DNA of 64,000 nucleotides from Serratia nematodiphila DZ0503SBS1 (GTDB lineage: Bacteria > Pseudomonadota > Gammaproteobacteria > Enterobacterales > Enterobacteriaceae), in the NCBI RefSeq assembly GCF_000738675.1, contig NZ_JPUX01000001.1, positions 1,116,001 to 1,180,000 of the forward strand, in the 5' to 3' direction. Positions 25,733 to 34,900 of this stretch are shown piece after piece (the first letter of the stretch is position 1; each line of letters starts with the position of its first letter). A program made the position numbers and the translations under genes. The notes under the pieces were generated by a model. The model did not search any database. It was not told where the DNA came from and worked only from the letters and a program-made list of their open reading frames with translations.

Positions 25733-27727
25733 TCATGCGGAGGGTGAGCGCGGGCGATAGGACTGCAGCCAATGCTCCAGCTGTTCCGGGAGCATTGGCC
25801 GCGCGAACAGAAAGCCCTGTTTTTCGTCCACGCCGACTTCGTCGAGGAAGTGGTTTTCGCTCTCGGTCTCCACTCCTTCGGCGATCACGCGGAAGGCCAA
25901 CGCCTCCGCCGCCGCGACGATCGCGCGTACCAGCGATTGCGATACCGGATTGAAATTCACCCCGCGCACGAAGCTTTTATCCAGCTTGATGGCGTCCAGA
26001 GGAATACGTGCCAGCTGCGCCAGCGACGAATAGCCGGTGCCAAAGTCGTCGAGATGCACCTGCGCGCCCAGTTCGCGCAGCCGGGTGATCAGCGCGCGCG
26101 CGCGATTCTCGTCTTCAATCAGGCTGCTTTCGGTCAACTCGAAGTCCAGCAGACAGGGGGCCATGCGGTGACGGTGCAGCACCCCGAGCAGGTCGTTGAC
26201 GATGCTGTCATCGGCCAGCTGACGGGCAGAGAGGTTGACCGCCACCCGCAGATTCAATCCCTGCTCTTGCCACTGCGCCGCCTGCCCGGCGGCGGTTTGC
26301 AGCACCCATTGGCCCAGCGGGCCGATCAGGCCGGACTCCTCGGCGTAGGAGATGAACTGCAGCGGTGGGATCAGGCCGCGCTCCGGCGAATCCCAGCGCA
26401 CCAGCGCTTCCACGCTGTGCACTTCACCGCTGTGCGCGTCGATTTTAGGCTGGTAATACAGCACCAGCTGATTTTGCTCCAACCCTTTGCGCAGATTGGT
26501 GTCCAGCCACATGTACTCGGCGACGCGTTTGTTCATCTCCGGCGAGAAGACGGTATAGGTGCGTTTTCCGTGCTCCTTGGCGACGTACATGGCGGTATCG
26601 GCGCTGCGGATCAGGCTGTCGAGATCGTTGCCGTGCTCCGGGCACAGCGCGATGCCGATCGAACAGCCGGTATACACCTCAATCAGGCCGATGCGAAAAG
26701 GGGTCTTCAGCCTGTCGATAATGCGCTGCGCCAGCGTTTGCAGGCGCTCGCGATCGCTTTGTGGCGCCAGCACCAAGAATTCGTCGCCGCCGAGGCGGGC
26801 GAGCACTTGATCCGGGCTCAGGCAGCCGAGGATCGCCAGCGCGACCTCGACCAGCAGCCGATCGCCGAACATATGGCCGTAGGCGTCGTTGACCTTTTTG
26901 AAGTTGTCGAGATCGAGGTACACCAGGCCGAAACTCTCTTCGCCGCGCGTGGCGATGGCGTGATTGATCTTGTCTTGTATGGCGTTACGGTTCGGCAGGC
27001 CGGTGATGAGATCGGTGTTGGCCAGCACCCGTAGCCGCTCTTGCGCGCGGCGTTCTTCGGTGATGTCGGTACCGGAGCAGATCAGAAAGACTTCGTTTTT
27101 TCCGCTGCCGCTGTGCACGAATTTGTTGCGAAACAGGAACAGCCGTTCACCCTTGACCGTCTTTACCCAGCGTTCCACCTCATAGGACGAACCGTTGCGG
27201 AAGAAGCCGGCGATGTTGCGCCGCGAAGCGGCGGCTTCTTCCGGGCTCATAAACAGTTGGAAAACGTTTTTGCCGATCACCTCGTGTTCGTGCAGCCCGG
27301 TGTACTCCTCGCTCAGCCGGTTGAAGCGCTGGATGCGGCCGTGCTGATCGACGATCACGATCACCGAGTTGGCTTCGGACACCACCTGCTCGGCGAAGGA
27401 GAGGCCATGCACCAGGTCGCGCGCCACGGATTGGGTGTCGCTGAAGGCGGAAGCGGTGCCCGCCCATTCGAGGTTGTTGACGCGGCGCCCGACCAGATGC
27501 AGATGCAGCGGTTCACCGGCTAGCGTAATGGTCAGCTCAAGGCTGGCGGTCACGCCGGTCAGACGGCGGATTTTCGCCGCTTCCATGGCGCTGAGCGCCA
27601 CCGCGACATGAGCTTTGCCCTTAATAGCGGACAGCTCCAGGGCATTGCTGTCAAACGCCAGCCGCCAGTGGGGGCTTTGGGTGCCGAAGTGAGCGCTAAG
27701 AAGCTCAGGGCCTTGGTCTGCGGGCAT
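25733..27727 (-). CDS. rpfR: RpfR-type DSF receptor: FI-PAS-GGDEF-EAL
   Basis: A 664-residue cytoplasmic c-di-GMP turnover protein. Domain order: N-terminal FI-like domain (about 1-95; in the family it contacts RpfF), PAS sensor (about 105-225), GGDEF with intact motif GGDEF at 313-317 (ARLGGDEFLVL), and EAL with motif EAL at 440-442 (SVEALVRW). Catalytic-site segments VNLSARQLA, FELTESSLIED, LDDFGTGYSSL and EGVETE are present, so phosphodiesterase activity is expected. In B. cenocepacia, BDSF binding to the PAS domain stimulates c-di-GMP hydrolysis. E. coli PdeR (YciR) is a relative but has no rpfF partner. The adjacent convergent rpfF supports the DSF receptor role. Confidence 0.87.
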   Translation of the reverse strand: MPADQGPELLSAHFGTQSPHWRLAFDSNALELSAIKGKAHVAVALSAMEAAKIRRLTGVTASLELTITLAGEPLHLHLVGRRVNNLEWAGTASAFSDTQSVARDLVHGLSFAEQVVSEANSVIVIVDQHGRIQRFNRLSEEYTGLHEHEVIGKNVFQLFMSPEEAAASRRNIAGFFRNGSSYEVERWVKTVKGERLFLFRNKFVHSGSGKNEVFLICSGTDITEERRAQERLRVLANTDLITGLPNRNAIQDKINHAIATRGEESFGLVYLDLDNFKKVNDAYGHMFGDRLLVEVALAILGCLSPDQVLARLGGDEFLVLAPQSDRERLQTLAQRIIDRLKTPFRIGLIEVYTGCSIGIALCPEHGNDLDSLIRSADTAMYVAKEHGKRTYTVFSPEMNKRVAEYMWLDTNLRKGLEQNQLVLYYQPKIDAHSGEVHSVEALVRWDSPERGLIPPLQFISYAEESGLIGPLGQWVLQTAAGQAAQWQEQGLNLRVAVNLSARQLADDSIVNDLLGVLHRHRMAPCLLDFELTESSLIEDENRARALITRLRELGAQVHLDDFGTGYSSLAQLARIPLDAIKLDKSFVRGVNFNPVSQSLVRAIVAAAEALAFRVIAEGVETESENHFLDEVGVDEKQGFLFARPMLPEQLEHWLQSYRPRSPSA

Positions 27728-28259
27728 GACGATTCCTCAAAAGAGCACGGGCGGGCGGGCGGCACAGCGCCGGGCAGCCTGTTGGCCCGAAAGCGATCGC
27801 CGTACGCATCTGTGCATCATATAACAGGTTTTCACAGGCGGGGCGGGTGATGGAAACTATTATATAAGCAATGATTAGTTTTGCGGTGTAAACGTCGCCC
27901 GGCGGCCGCTTGCCTTAAAGTGTAGGAGAACATCGGATCGTGTGATGCTTAGTGATTTCCCCTGCTATCGGAAAACGGTTGATACAAGGTTGCCGTGCAG
28001 GTGAGTAAATTATAGCGGTGAGGGGAAAGCGGAAAAATAACTCCACCGGGGGGATTTTTGCCGAGAAATTGAAATTTCCATCAAATAAACGCCATCTTCA
28101 TAGTTTTCTCATAATTGGTGAATAAATCCGATCCGGGTTTTAAAAAGTTTACACACCCTCGCATTACTTGAAATTTATCAGCCTATTATTATCTCCGACA
28201 ACGAATGAGCCTGTTAACGTACAGCGCTCCTGATGAAGAAAATTTTTAAGGAAATGATT
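27728..28259. promoter_or_regulatory. Long region between divergent rpfR and spy
   Basis: About 530 bp, AT-rich toward spy, without an ORF. It holds the rpfR promoter at the left and the spy promoter at the right. spy is controlled by CpxR and BaeR in E. coli. Several TTTAC/GTAAA-like elements occur (for example GTTTACAC near 28146), but none has the spacing needed to call a CpxR box. Confidence 0.4.
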
Positions 28260-28751
28260 ATGCGTAAATTGACGGCTTTATTTATTGCTTCCACGCTGGC
28301 CCTGGGTTCTGCTTCCGCGGCGTTCGCCGCCGATACGGCGACGGCCCCGGCGGCGGATGCGGCGCCGATGAAAATGATGCATCACAAGGGTGAAGGCAAA
28401 GGCGGCCCGTTCGCCGGGCTGAACCTGACCGAGCAGCAGCGCCAGCAGATGCGCGATATCATGAAAGAGTCGCACCAGAAGCGCGGGCCGGGCATGAAAG
28501 AGGAGCGCCAGGCGTTGCACAATCTGGTCGCTTCCGACAGCTTTGACGAAGCGAAGGCGAAGGCGCAAATTGACGCGATCGGCAAAGCGCAATCCGAACG
28601 CATGCTGGCACGCGCCAAAGCGGAAAATAAAATGTATAACCTGCTGACGCCTGAGCAGAAAAAACAATACAATGAGAATTATCAGAAACGCGAGCAAAAG
28701 ATGATGGACCACATGAATAAAATGAAGGAGCAGATGCCCGCCGGTCAGTAA
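28260..28751 (+). CDS. spy: Periplasmic chaperone Spy
   Basis: ATP-independent periplasmic chaperone induced by envelope stress. It is 163 residues from the ATG at 28260 (MRKLTALFIASTLALGSASA), preceded by AAGGAA; an in-frame ATG at 28233 lacks signal-peptide logic. The signal peptide is cleaved after about residue 28 (AFA-AD). The mature part is highly charged and helical with the two family LTxxQ motifs, LTEQQRQQMRDIM and LTPEQKKQYNENY. Closely similar to E. coli Spy (161 aa). It ends in a strong terminator. Confidence 0.94.
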   Translation: MRKLTALFIASTLALGSASAAFAADTATAPAADAAPMKMMHHKGEGKGGPFAGLNLTEQQRQQMRDIMKESHQKRGPGMKEERQALHNLVASDSFDEAKAKAQIDAIGKAQSERMLARAKAENKMYNLLTPEQKKQYNENYQKREQKMMDHMNKMKEQMPAGQ

Positions 28752-28772
28752 TATCCGCTCGCGGTGAATAAT

Positions 28773-28806
28773 AAAGGGCCAGGCTATTTGTCTGGCCCTT
28801 TTTATT
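28773..28806 (+). terminator. spy terminator
   Basis: AAAGGGCCAG-9 nt-CTGGCCCTTT followed by TTATTG, 21 nt after the spy stop. Confidence 0.88.
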
Positions 28807-28817
28807 GTAAGCCTTAA

Positions 28818-28838
28818 ACCACCTCCTAAGGAGGTGGT
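28818..28838. repeat. Left-end subterminal palindrome of the IS
   Basis: A 9-bp stem, ACCACCTCC/GGAGGTGGT, with a 3-nt loop, matched by the right-end copy. Confidence 0.8.
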
Positions 28839-28925
28839 GATTGAACCTGTGAGGCTCTAGCCTGAAGGAAACCCATGCCGGAATATTCCAGCTTACTCAC
28901 CACAAGTAAGAAGGAAATCACCAAC

Positions 28926-29363
28926 ATGGGTTTATACAGGAGTTCATCACATGTGTTCTGGCGTTGCAAATACCACCTGGTTTGGACGCCAAAGTATCGA
29001 TTTAAAATCCTCCGCGACAAGGTGGGCAAAGAGCTCTACCGAACAATTTATATCCTCTGCAACATGAAGGACTGTGAAGTTCTTGAGCTAAATATTCAGC
29101 CAGATCATGTGCATCTGGTCGTGATAGTCCCCCCGAAGCTATCGATTTCGACGTTGATGGGCGTCCTGAAAGGACGCAGTGCAATCCGGCTTTACAATCG
29201 TTTCCCACATATACGAAAGAAGTTGTGGGGCAATCATTTTTGGGCAAGGGGATACTTTGTCGATACGGTAGGGGTAAACGAAGAAATTATCAGGCGATAC
29301 GTGAAGTATCAGGATAAGAAGGACCAAGAGATCGAACAGCAGATGGAGCTGTTGCAGGATTAA
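28926..29363 (+). CDS. tnpA: IS200-type Y1 HUH transposase TnpA
   Basis: A 145-residue single-strand transposase. The HUH metal-binding motif is DHVHLVV, and the catalytic Tyr region lies in the C-terminal helix EEIIRRYVKYQDKKD. The N-terminal SSHVFWRCKYHLVWTPKYR is typical of the IS200 branch. The ATG at 28926 gives a full-length protein, so the gene is intact. Upstream, CTTACT...AGTAAG just before AAGGAAATCACC could form a small hairpin near the ribosome site, as in IS200, where translation is kept low. No tnpB/IscB-type accessory gene is present. Confidence 0.9.
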   Translation: MGLYRSSSHVFWRCKYHLVWTPKYRFKILRDKVGKELYRTIYILCNMKDCEVLELNIQPDHVHLVVIVPPKLSISTLMGVLKGRSAIRLYNRFPHIRKKLWGNHFWARGYFVDTVGVNEEIIRRYVKYQDKKDQEIEQQMELLQD

Positions 29364-29401
29364 CTCGAAAATGGCCCCCTTTTAGGGGGCGTCGTGTAAA
29401 G

Positions 29402-29420
29402 CCACCTCCTCAGGAGGTGG
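29402..29420. repeat. Right-end subterminal palindrome of the IS
   Basis: An 8-bp stem, CCACCTCC/GGAGGTGG, with a 3-nt loop, followed by TCTTTTACTT where the right cleavage site would lie. Confidence 0.8.
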
Positions 29421-29466
29421 TCTTTTACTTGGCGTTATCACCGGCAGGTTCTGCAGTGAGTGATAA

Positions 29467-30684
29467 TCATTCCCCGCCGACAATGCGCCGGAACTGTTCG
29501 GCAACGGCCTGTGCAAAGCGCGGGTCGTTAATATGATAAGGCGTTTTTATCAGCCGGCGTTTGTCGGTGGCGTATACCGTTTCTTCCAGCGCTTGCGTAA
29601 AGGCGGCCAGCGCCGCCGGATCCCAGAACGGTTGGCCGGGCGCATCCAAAGCCGATACGCCGCCCGCCGGGATAACGAAACGCACTTCGCCCGCGCAGGC
29701 GTTGATTTTTTCGCCCATCCAGCGCCCCATTAACGCATTCTCCCGAGCGCTGGTGCGCACCAGCGTCACTTGCGGGTTGTGATGGTGACGCAGACGGTTG
29801 GCATAGCGAGCCGGCACCGTATTCGGCGCGCCGAAGTTGATCATGTCTATCGCGCCGCAGGAGAGCACGCACGGGATGCCGGTACGCGCGATGGCACCGA
29901 AACGATCCGTATTGCAGGGCAGCACACCGCCAAACAGGTAATCGGCCACTTCGGTAGTGGTTAAATCGATGGCGCCGTGCAGTTGGCGATTATCGATCAG
30001 TTTTTCCAACGATCTGCCGCCGCTGCCGGTCGCATGAAACGTCAGACAATCCCATTGTGTTCCCAGTTCGGCAATCAACGCCTGAACGCAGGGCGTGGTG
30101 ACGCCAAACGTCGTCAGGCCGATCGCGGGTTTGTTGTCGTGATAGTCGACGGCGGCGAAGTGCACTGCGCCGGCTATCTGGCGCGCTGCGTTGCTCAGCA
30201 CCCGTCGCGAGATGCGGTTCAGGCCGGCGAGATCGGTGACCGAATACAGCATGTTGATATCGCTGGCGCCAACATAGGCGGAAACGTCTCCCGCCGCCAT
30301 GCTCGAGACCATCACTTTCGGCAGGCCGATCGGCAGCTGCTGCATGGCCGGCGTGATGATGGCGGTGCCGCCGGAGCCGCCCAGGCCAAGCAAGGCGGCG
30401 ATATCGCGGCGCGTCAGGATAAAACGTTCGAAAGCGGTCGCCATGGCGGCGATCGCCTGGCCGCGACTGGCGCAGAAGACCGCGTCGGCGCCCGCCGGAT
30501 GGTGGCGTGCGACGTCCTCTGGACCGATATCGGCCGGGGAGTCAAACGGCAAGCGACGAGTGGAAAGATCGACGGTTCGCGTGGGTAAATTCAGGGCAGC
30601 GATCAGCCGCCGTACATACTCCAGCTCTTGTCCTTTCGTATCTGCTGTGGTAGCAATATAGACAAAATTTGAAGTGTCTTTCAT
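29467..30684 (-). CDS. UPF0261/Tm-1-like ATP-binding domain protein
   Basis: A 405-residue soluble protein of the UPF0261 (Tm-1-like) family. It starts [20 protein letters not shown] and includes [55 protein letters not shown] and a C-terminal [20 protein letters not shown]. The family shares its ATP-binding domain with the plant Tm-1 resistance protein. In bacteria and fungi it is usually next to a TIM-barrel (PEP-mutase/TIM-like) partner, which is absent here. AGGAAG precedes the ATG. It is divergent from a TetR gene, with two TetR-like operators between them. The metabolic role is unknown. Confidence 0.85.
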   Translation of the reverse strand: MKDTSNFVYIATTADTKGQELEYVRRLIAALNLPTRTVDLSTRRLPFDSPADIGPEDVARHHPAGADAVFCASRGQAIAAMATAFERFILTRRDIAALLGLGGSGGTAIITPAMQQLPIGLPKVMVSSMAAGDVSAYVGASDINMLYSVTDLAGLNRISRRVLSNAARQIAGAVHFAAVDYHDNKPAIGLTTFGVTTPCVQALIAELGTQWDCLTFHATGSGGRSLEKLIDNRQLHGAIDLTTTEVADYLFGGVLPCNTDRFGAIARTGIPCVLSCGAIDMINFGAPNTVPARYANRLRHHHNPQVTLVRTSARENALMGRWMGEKINACAGEVRFVIPAGGVSALDAPGQPFWDPAALAAFTQALEETVYATDKRRLIKTPYHINDPRFAQAVAEQFRRIVGGE

Positions 30685-30790
30685 GTATCTTCCTGGGGTT
30701 TTTCTAATTTTTATTTATAAATCATTTTGTTATGTTTTTTAGGGTGCCCTGGTGTTGGCGTTTAAATTAAATTGATTAATGTATTTATAT

Positions 30791-30810
30791 AATGAGACGG
30801 CAGTATCATT
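30791..30810. promoter_or_regulatory. TetR-type operator, site 1
   Basis: AATGAGAC-ggca-GTATCATT: an 8-4-8 palindrome with one mismatch, sharing the half-site AATGAGAC with site 2. It lies in the UPF0261/tetR divergent region. Confidence 0.65.
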
Positions 30811-30831
30811 TTTGCAAGGGCAGCTCAGTGC

Positions 30832-30855
30832 AAAATGGGACTCCTGTCTCATTTT
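30832..30855. promoter_or_regulatory. TetR-type operator, site 2
   Basis: AAAATGGGAC-tcct-GTCTCATTTT: a 10-4-10 palindrome with one mismatch. Its core AATGGGAC-N4-GTCTCATT matches site 1. The two centres are 43 bp apart, about four helical turns. Confidence 0.7.
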
Positions 30856-30933
30856 TGAGCTTTTCAACGTGGCCGGCGTTTTGCCGGCAGCCAGTCGACA
30901 GAGGCGCATCCTCTGTTGCGCAAGCGTGTGCAG

Positions 30934-31587
30934 ATGCATGAGGTTTATGTGCCGATAGATGCCTTTCCCACCCCGTTTGATCCTTCACTGACTTCCACCC
31001 GGGCAAAAACCTACCGTTTGTTGCTGGCCAGCGCGATGACGCTGTATGACGAAGGGGCGTTTCCTTCGATCACCGAACTGGCGGCGCATGCGCAGGTATC
31101 GCGTGCGACGGCCTACCGCTATTTTCCGACCCAGAGTGCGCTGATTAGCGCCGTGGTGGCGGAAAGCCTGGGGCCTATTCTGGAATGGCGCCCGCAAGAC
31201 GATGACGCCCTGAAACGCATCCAGCAGTTGCTGACTTTCGCCTATCCTCAGATGGAGCGGCACGAGGGAGCATTGCGCGCGGCGCTGCAGCTCTCTTTGC
31301 AACAGTGGGCGCACGCGACGCCGGGCGAGAAATTCGTGCGCGGCAACCGCAAGCGTCTGTTGGCGCTGGCGGTGGAACCGCTGCAGGGCAAACTGCCGCC
31401 GGACTCTCTGCAGAGAGTGATTCATGCTTTCTCGCTGATTTACGGCTCGGAGGTGTTTCTGGTGCTGAAAGATATCTGGGGGCTGGAGCTTGAGAGCATT
31501 CAGGACGTCACGCAATGGATGGCCAAAGCCATTCTGCGTCAGGCGGAAGAGGACGCGACGAACTGCAAAAAAACATCAGCAGGATAA
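30934..31587 (+). CDS. TetR-family regulator
   Basis: A 217-residue TetR-type repressor from the ATG at 30934 (MHEVYVPIDAFPTPFDP); the frame also allows a TTG start at 30916. The N-terminal HTH is at about 40-63 (SITELAAHAQVSRATAYRYF), and the C-terminal helical part is a ligand-binding and dimerisation domain. It is divergent from the UPF0261 gene, so that gene is the likely target; two related palindromes lie between the starts. The ligand is unknown. Confidence 0.87.
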   Translation: MHEVYVPIDAFPTPFDPSLTSTRAKTYRLLLASAMTLYDEGAFPSITELAAHAQVSRATAYRYFPTQSALISAVVAESLGPILEWRPQDDDALKRIQQLLTFAYPQMERHEGALRAALQLSLQQWAHATPGEKFVRGNRKRLLALAVEPLQGKLPPDSLQRVIHAFSLIYGSEVFLVLKDIWGLELESIQDVTQWMAKAILRQAEEDATNCKKTSAG

Positions 31588-31977
31588 TCCAATTTTTGCC
31601 GATGGCCGAGTGAAAAACCAGCATAATTCACTGAGTGAATATTGGCAAAATTTATAATTAAAAGTGATAAAAGACGCCTGTTAAGCACTTTTCAGGCGAT
31701 CTCCCCTTCGATTTTGTCTGATTTATATCTTTATTTATCAATTTGTTAAATTTGACTCTCTCGCTTGCAAACGCCGCTTAGACATCGTGCAATATCATTG
31801 TCCTTTCTTATCGCTTCTCGCCTGATTCACCCCTGAAACATTCTCTCCTCCCGTTGAACTGCCGGATGACACATTAAGCGCACTTGAGATTGTTGTGCTT
31901 TATTTATTTGGTGTTACCAAACTGTTACACAAAAAATCTTATAAAACATTTGCAAACAACAACGGACGGTATCTGGG
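31588..31977. promoter_or_regulatory. Upstream region of the first serine protease gene
   Basis: About 390 bp of AT-rich sequence, in contrast to the GC-rich gene that follows. It contains the short palindrome ATTCACT-G-AGTGAAT at 31626-31640, nested in a longer weak inverted repeat (TTTTTGCC near 31592 and GGCAAAAT near 31644) that could be the tetR transcript end. The protease promoter should lie toward 31900. I see no ORF. Confidence 0.45.
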
Positions 31978-34900
31978 ATGGAGAAGAAACGTAGAGGAGT
32001 CAAATCCGCTCGGGCGGCCTTCGGCTGGCCTGAAATCGGAGTTCATCGCGCACAATGGAGCGCGATGCTGATCTGCCTGACGGCGATTGGCGGGGCGCAG
32101 GCCTCCAGCTATATAGAGAACGGCCAGGCGGGCGATCCGGCCAGCTGGCGCAGCAGTGAGTTCAATGCGGAATGGGGGCTGGGGGCGATCCACGCCGACC
32201 AGGCCTACGCCGCCGGTTATACCGGAAAAGGCATCAAACTTGGCATTTTCGATCAGCCGGTTTACGCCAAGCACCCGGAGTTCGCCGGTGAGAATAAGGT
32301 GATCAATCTGGTTACCGAAGGCATCCGTGAATACACCGATCCCTATATTCCGGTGAAAAAAGGCGACGCTTTCCGCTATGACGGCACGCCGAGCGTGGAT
32401 TCCGATGGCACGCTCGGTTCGCACGGCACCCACGTGGGCGGCATCGCCGCCGGCAGCCGAGACGGCGGCGCCATGCACGGCGTGGCGTTCAACGCGCAGA
32501 TCATCAGCGCGGAGAACGGCGATCCCGGCCCGGAGGACGGCATCATCCTCGGCAACGACGGCGCGGTGTATAAGGCTGGTTGGGATGCGCTGGTGGCCAG
32601 CGGCGCGCGCATCATCAACAACAGCTGGGGCATCGGCATTACAGATAAATTCGCCAAGGGCGGTAAGAACCCGGCTTATCCGCATTTCACCGTTGACGAT
32701 GCGCAAAAGCAGTTCGATCAGATTAAACAGATCCTCGGCACCAACCCCGGGGGCGCCTATCAGGGCGCGATCGACGCGGCCCGCAGCGGCGTGGTCACCA
32801 TCTTCGCCGCCGGTAACGATTACAACCTGAACAATCCGGACGCCATGGCCGGCCTGGCCTATTTTGTGCCGGAGATTGCGCCGAACTGGCTGTCGGTCGC
32901 CAGCTTGCAGGATCCGACCAATACCGGCGATTACAGCATCAGCACCTTCTCTTCTCGCTGCGGTTATACCGCCAGCTTCTGCGTCTCGGCGCCGGGCACC
33001 CGGGTATACAGCTCGGTAATCGAAGGCACCAGCCTAGAGAATCTGACAACCGGCTACGCCAAATACAGCGGCACCTCGATGGCGGCGCCGCACGTGGCCG
33101 GCAGCGTCGCGGTGCTGATGGAGCGTTTCCCGTATCTGAGTGGCGCGCAGGTGGCGGAAGTGCTGAAAACCACTGCCACCGATATGGGCGCGCCGGGCAT
33201 CGACGCGCTCTACGGTTGGGGGATGATCAACCTGGGCAAGGCCATCAACGGCCCGGGCATGTTGGTGACTGCCGAAGATATTCCTGCGGAGTTCCGTATT
33301 CCGGATCCGACGGGCGTGGCCTACGGCCCGACCCAGTTTGTGGTGGATCTGCCGGGCGTCGGCGCGGTGCTGGACAAGGGTAAACCGACCGAGCGCGTCT
33401 GCAGCGATGTGCTGTGCGGCCTGGATTTCTGGAGCAACGACATCTCCGGCCATGGCGGCCTGACCAAACAGGGCATCGGCACGTTGGTACTGACCGGTAA
33501 CAACACCTATGCCGGCCCGACGCTGGTTAATCAGGGGCGGCTGGCGATCAACGGCTCGGTCACGTCGGATGTCAGCGTGCAGAACGGCGGCATCGTCGGC
33601 GGCAGCGGCACGGTCGGTTCGCTGACCGCCCGCCGTGGCGGCACCGTGGCGCCGGGCAACTCGATCGGTACCCTGAACGTGGCCGGCAACGTCAGCTTCG
33701 AGCCGGGTTCGCGCTATGCGGTGGAAGTGGGGCCGAACGGCCAGAGCGATCGGATCCAGAGCAGCGGAGCGGCGACGATTGGCGGCGGCGAGGTGGCGGT
33801 CACGCTGGAGAACAGCAGCAACCTGCTGACGCAAAGCGAGGTGCGCAGCCTGCTGGGCCAGCAGTACACCATCCTGAGCGCGCAGCAGGGGGTGAGCGGG
33901 CAGTTTGACGCGGTGGCACCGAACTACCTGTTCCTCGGCACCGGGCTGAGCTACCAGCCGAATGGGGTAACGCTGAGCGTCGGGCGCAACGGCACAAGCT
34001 TCGCCAGCGTGGCGCAGACGGCGAACGAGCGGGCGGTGGCGGCGGCGGCGGATGCGCTGGCGGCGGGCAACCCGGTGTACGAGAGCCTGCTCAGCAGCGG
34101 CTCGGCGGGCGAGGCGCGGCAGGCGTTCCGCCAGCTGTCGGGGCAAATCCATGCGGACATCGCGTCGGCGCTGGTGAACGACAGCCGCTACCTGCGTGAG
34201 GCGCTGAACGGGCGTCTGCGTCAGGCGGAAGGGCTGGCGAGCTCGTCGGCCATCAAGGCGGACGAGGACGGCGCCTGGGCGCAACTGCTGGGGGCGTGGG
34301 ACCATGCATCGGGCGACGCCAACGCCACCGGCTATCAGGCCTCGACCTACGGGGTGCTGGTGGGGCTGGACTCGGCGGCGGCGGCCGACTGGCGGCTGGG
34401 GGTGGCGACCGGCTACACCCGCACCTCGCTGCACGGCGGGTACGGGTCGAAGGCGGACAGCGACAACTACCACCTGGCGGCGTACGGCGACAAGCAGTTT
34501 GGCGCGCTGGCGCTGCGCGGCGGGGCGGGCTACACCTGGCACCGCATCGACACCAAACGGTCGGTGAACTACGGGATGCAGTCGGACCGCGACACGGCGA
34601 AGTACAGCGCGCGCACCGAGCAGCTGTTCGCGGAAGCGGGTTACAGCGTGAAGGGTGAGTGGCTGAACCTGGAGCCGTTCGTCAACCTGGCGTACGTGAA
34701 CTTTGAAAACAACGGCATCGCGGAAAGCGGCGGCGCAGCGGCGCTGCGCGGCGACAAGCAGCATACCGACGCGACGGTGTCGACGCTGGGAGTGCGTGCG
34801 GACACTGAGTGGCAGGTGAGCCCAGGCACGACGGTGGCGCTGCGCAGCGAGCTGGGGTGGCAACACCAGTACGGCGGGCTGGAGCGTGGCACCGGGCTGC

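Larger units (their letters stand above)
28806..29430 (+). mobile_element. IS200/IS605-family insertion sequence (single-gene, IS200 type)
   Basis: A unit of about 620 bp made of a tnpA-only transposase gene framed by subterminal palindromes of the same sequence: ACCACCTCC-taa-GGAGGTGGT at 28818-28838 and CCACCTCC-tca-GGAGGTGG at 29402-29420. Such imperfect hairpins, with no terminal inverted repeats and no target duplication, are the ends recognised as single strands by TnpA. The exact outer borders are approximate. It sits directly downstream of the spy terminator. Confidence 0.85.

Noticed and set aside
28120..28180. CpxR box upstream of spy
   Set aside because: GTAAA/TTTAC-like words occur but not at the 5-bp spacing of a convincing CpxR site.
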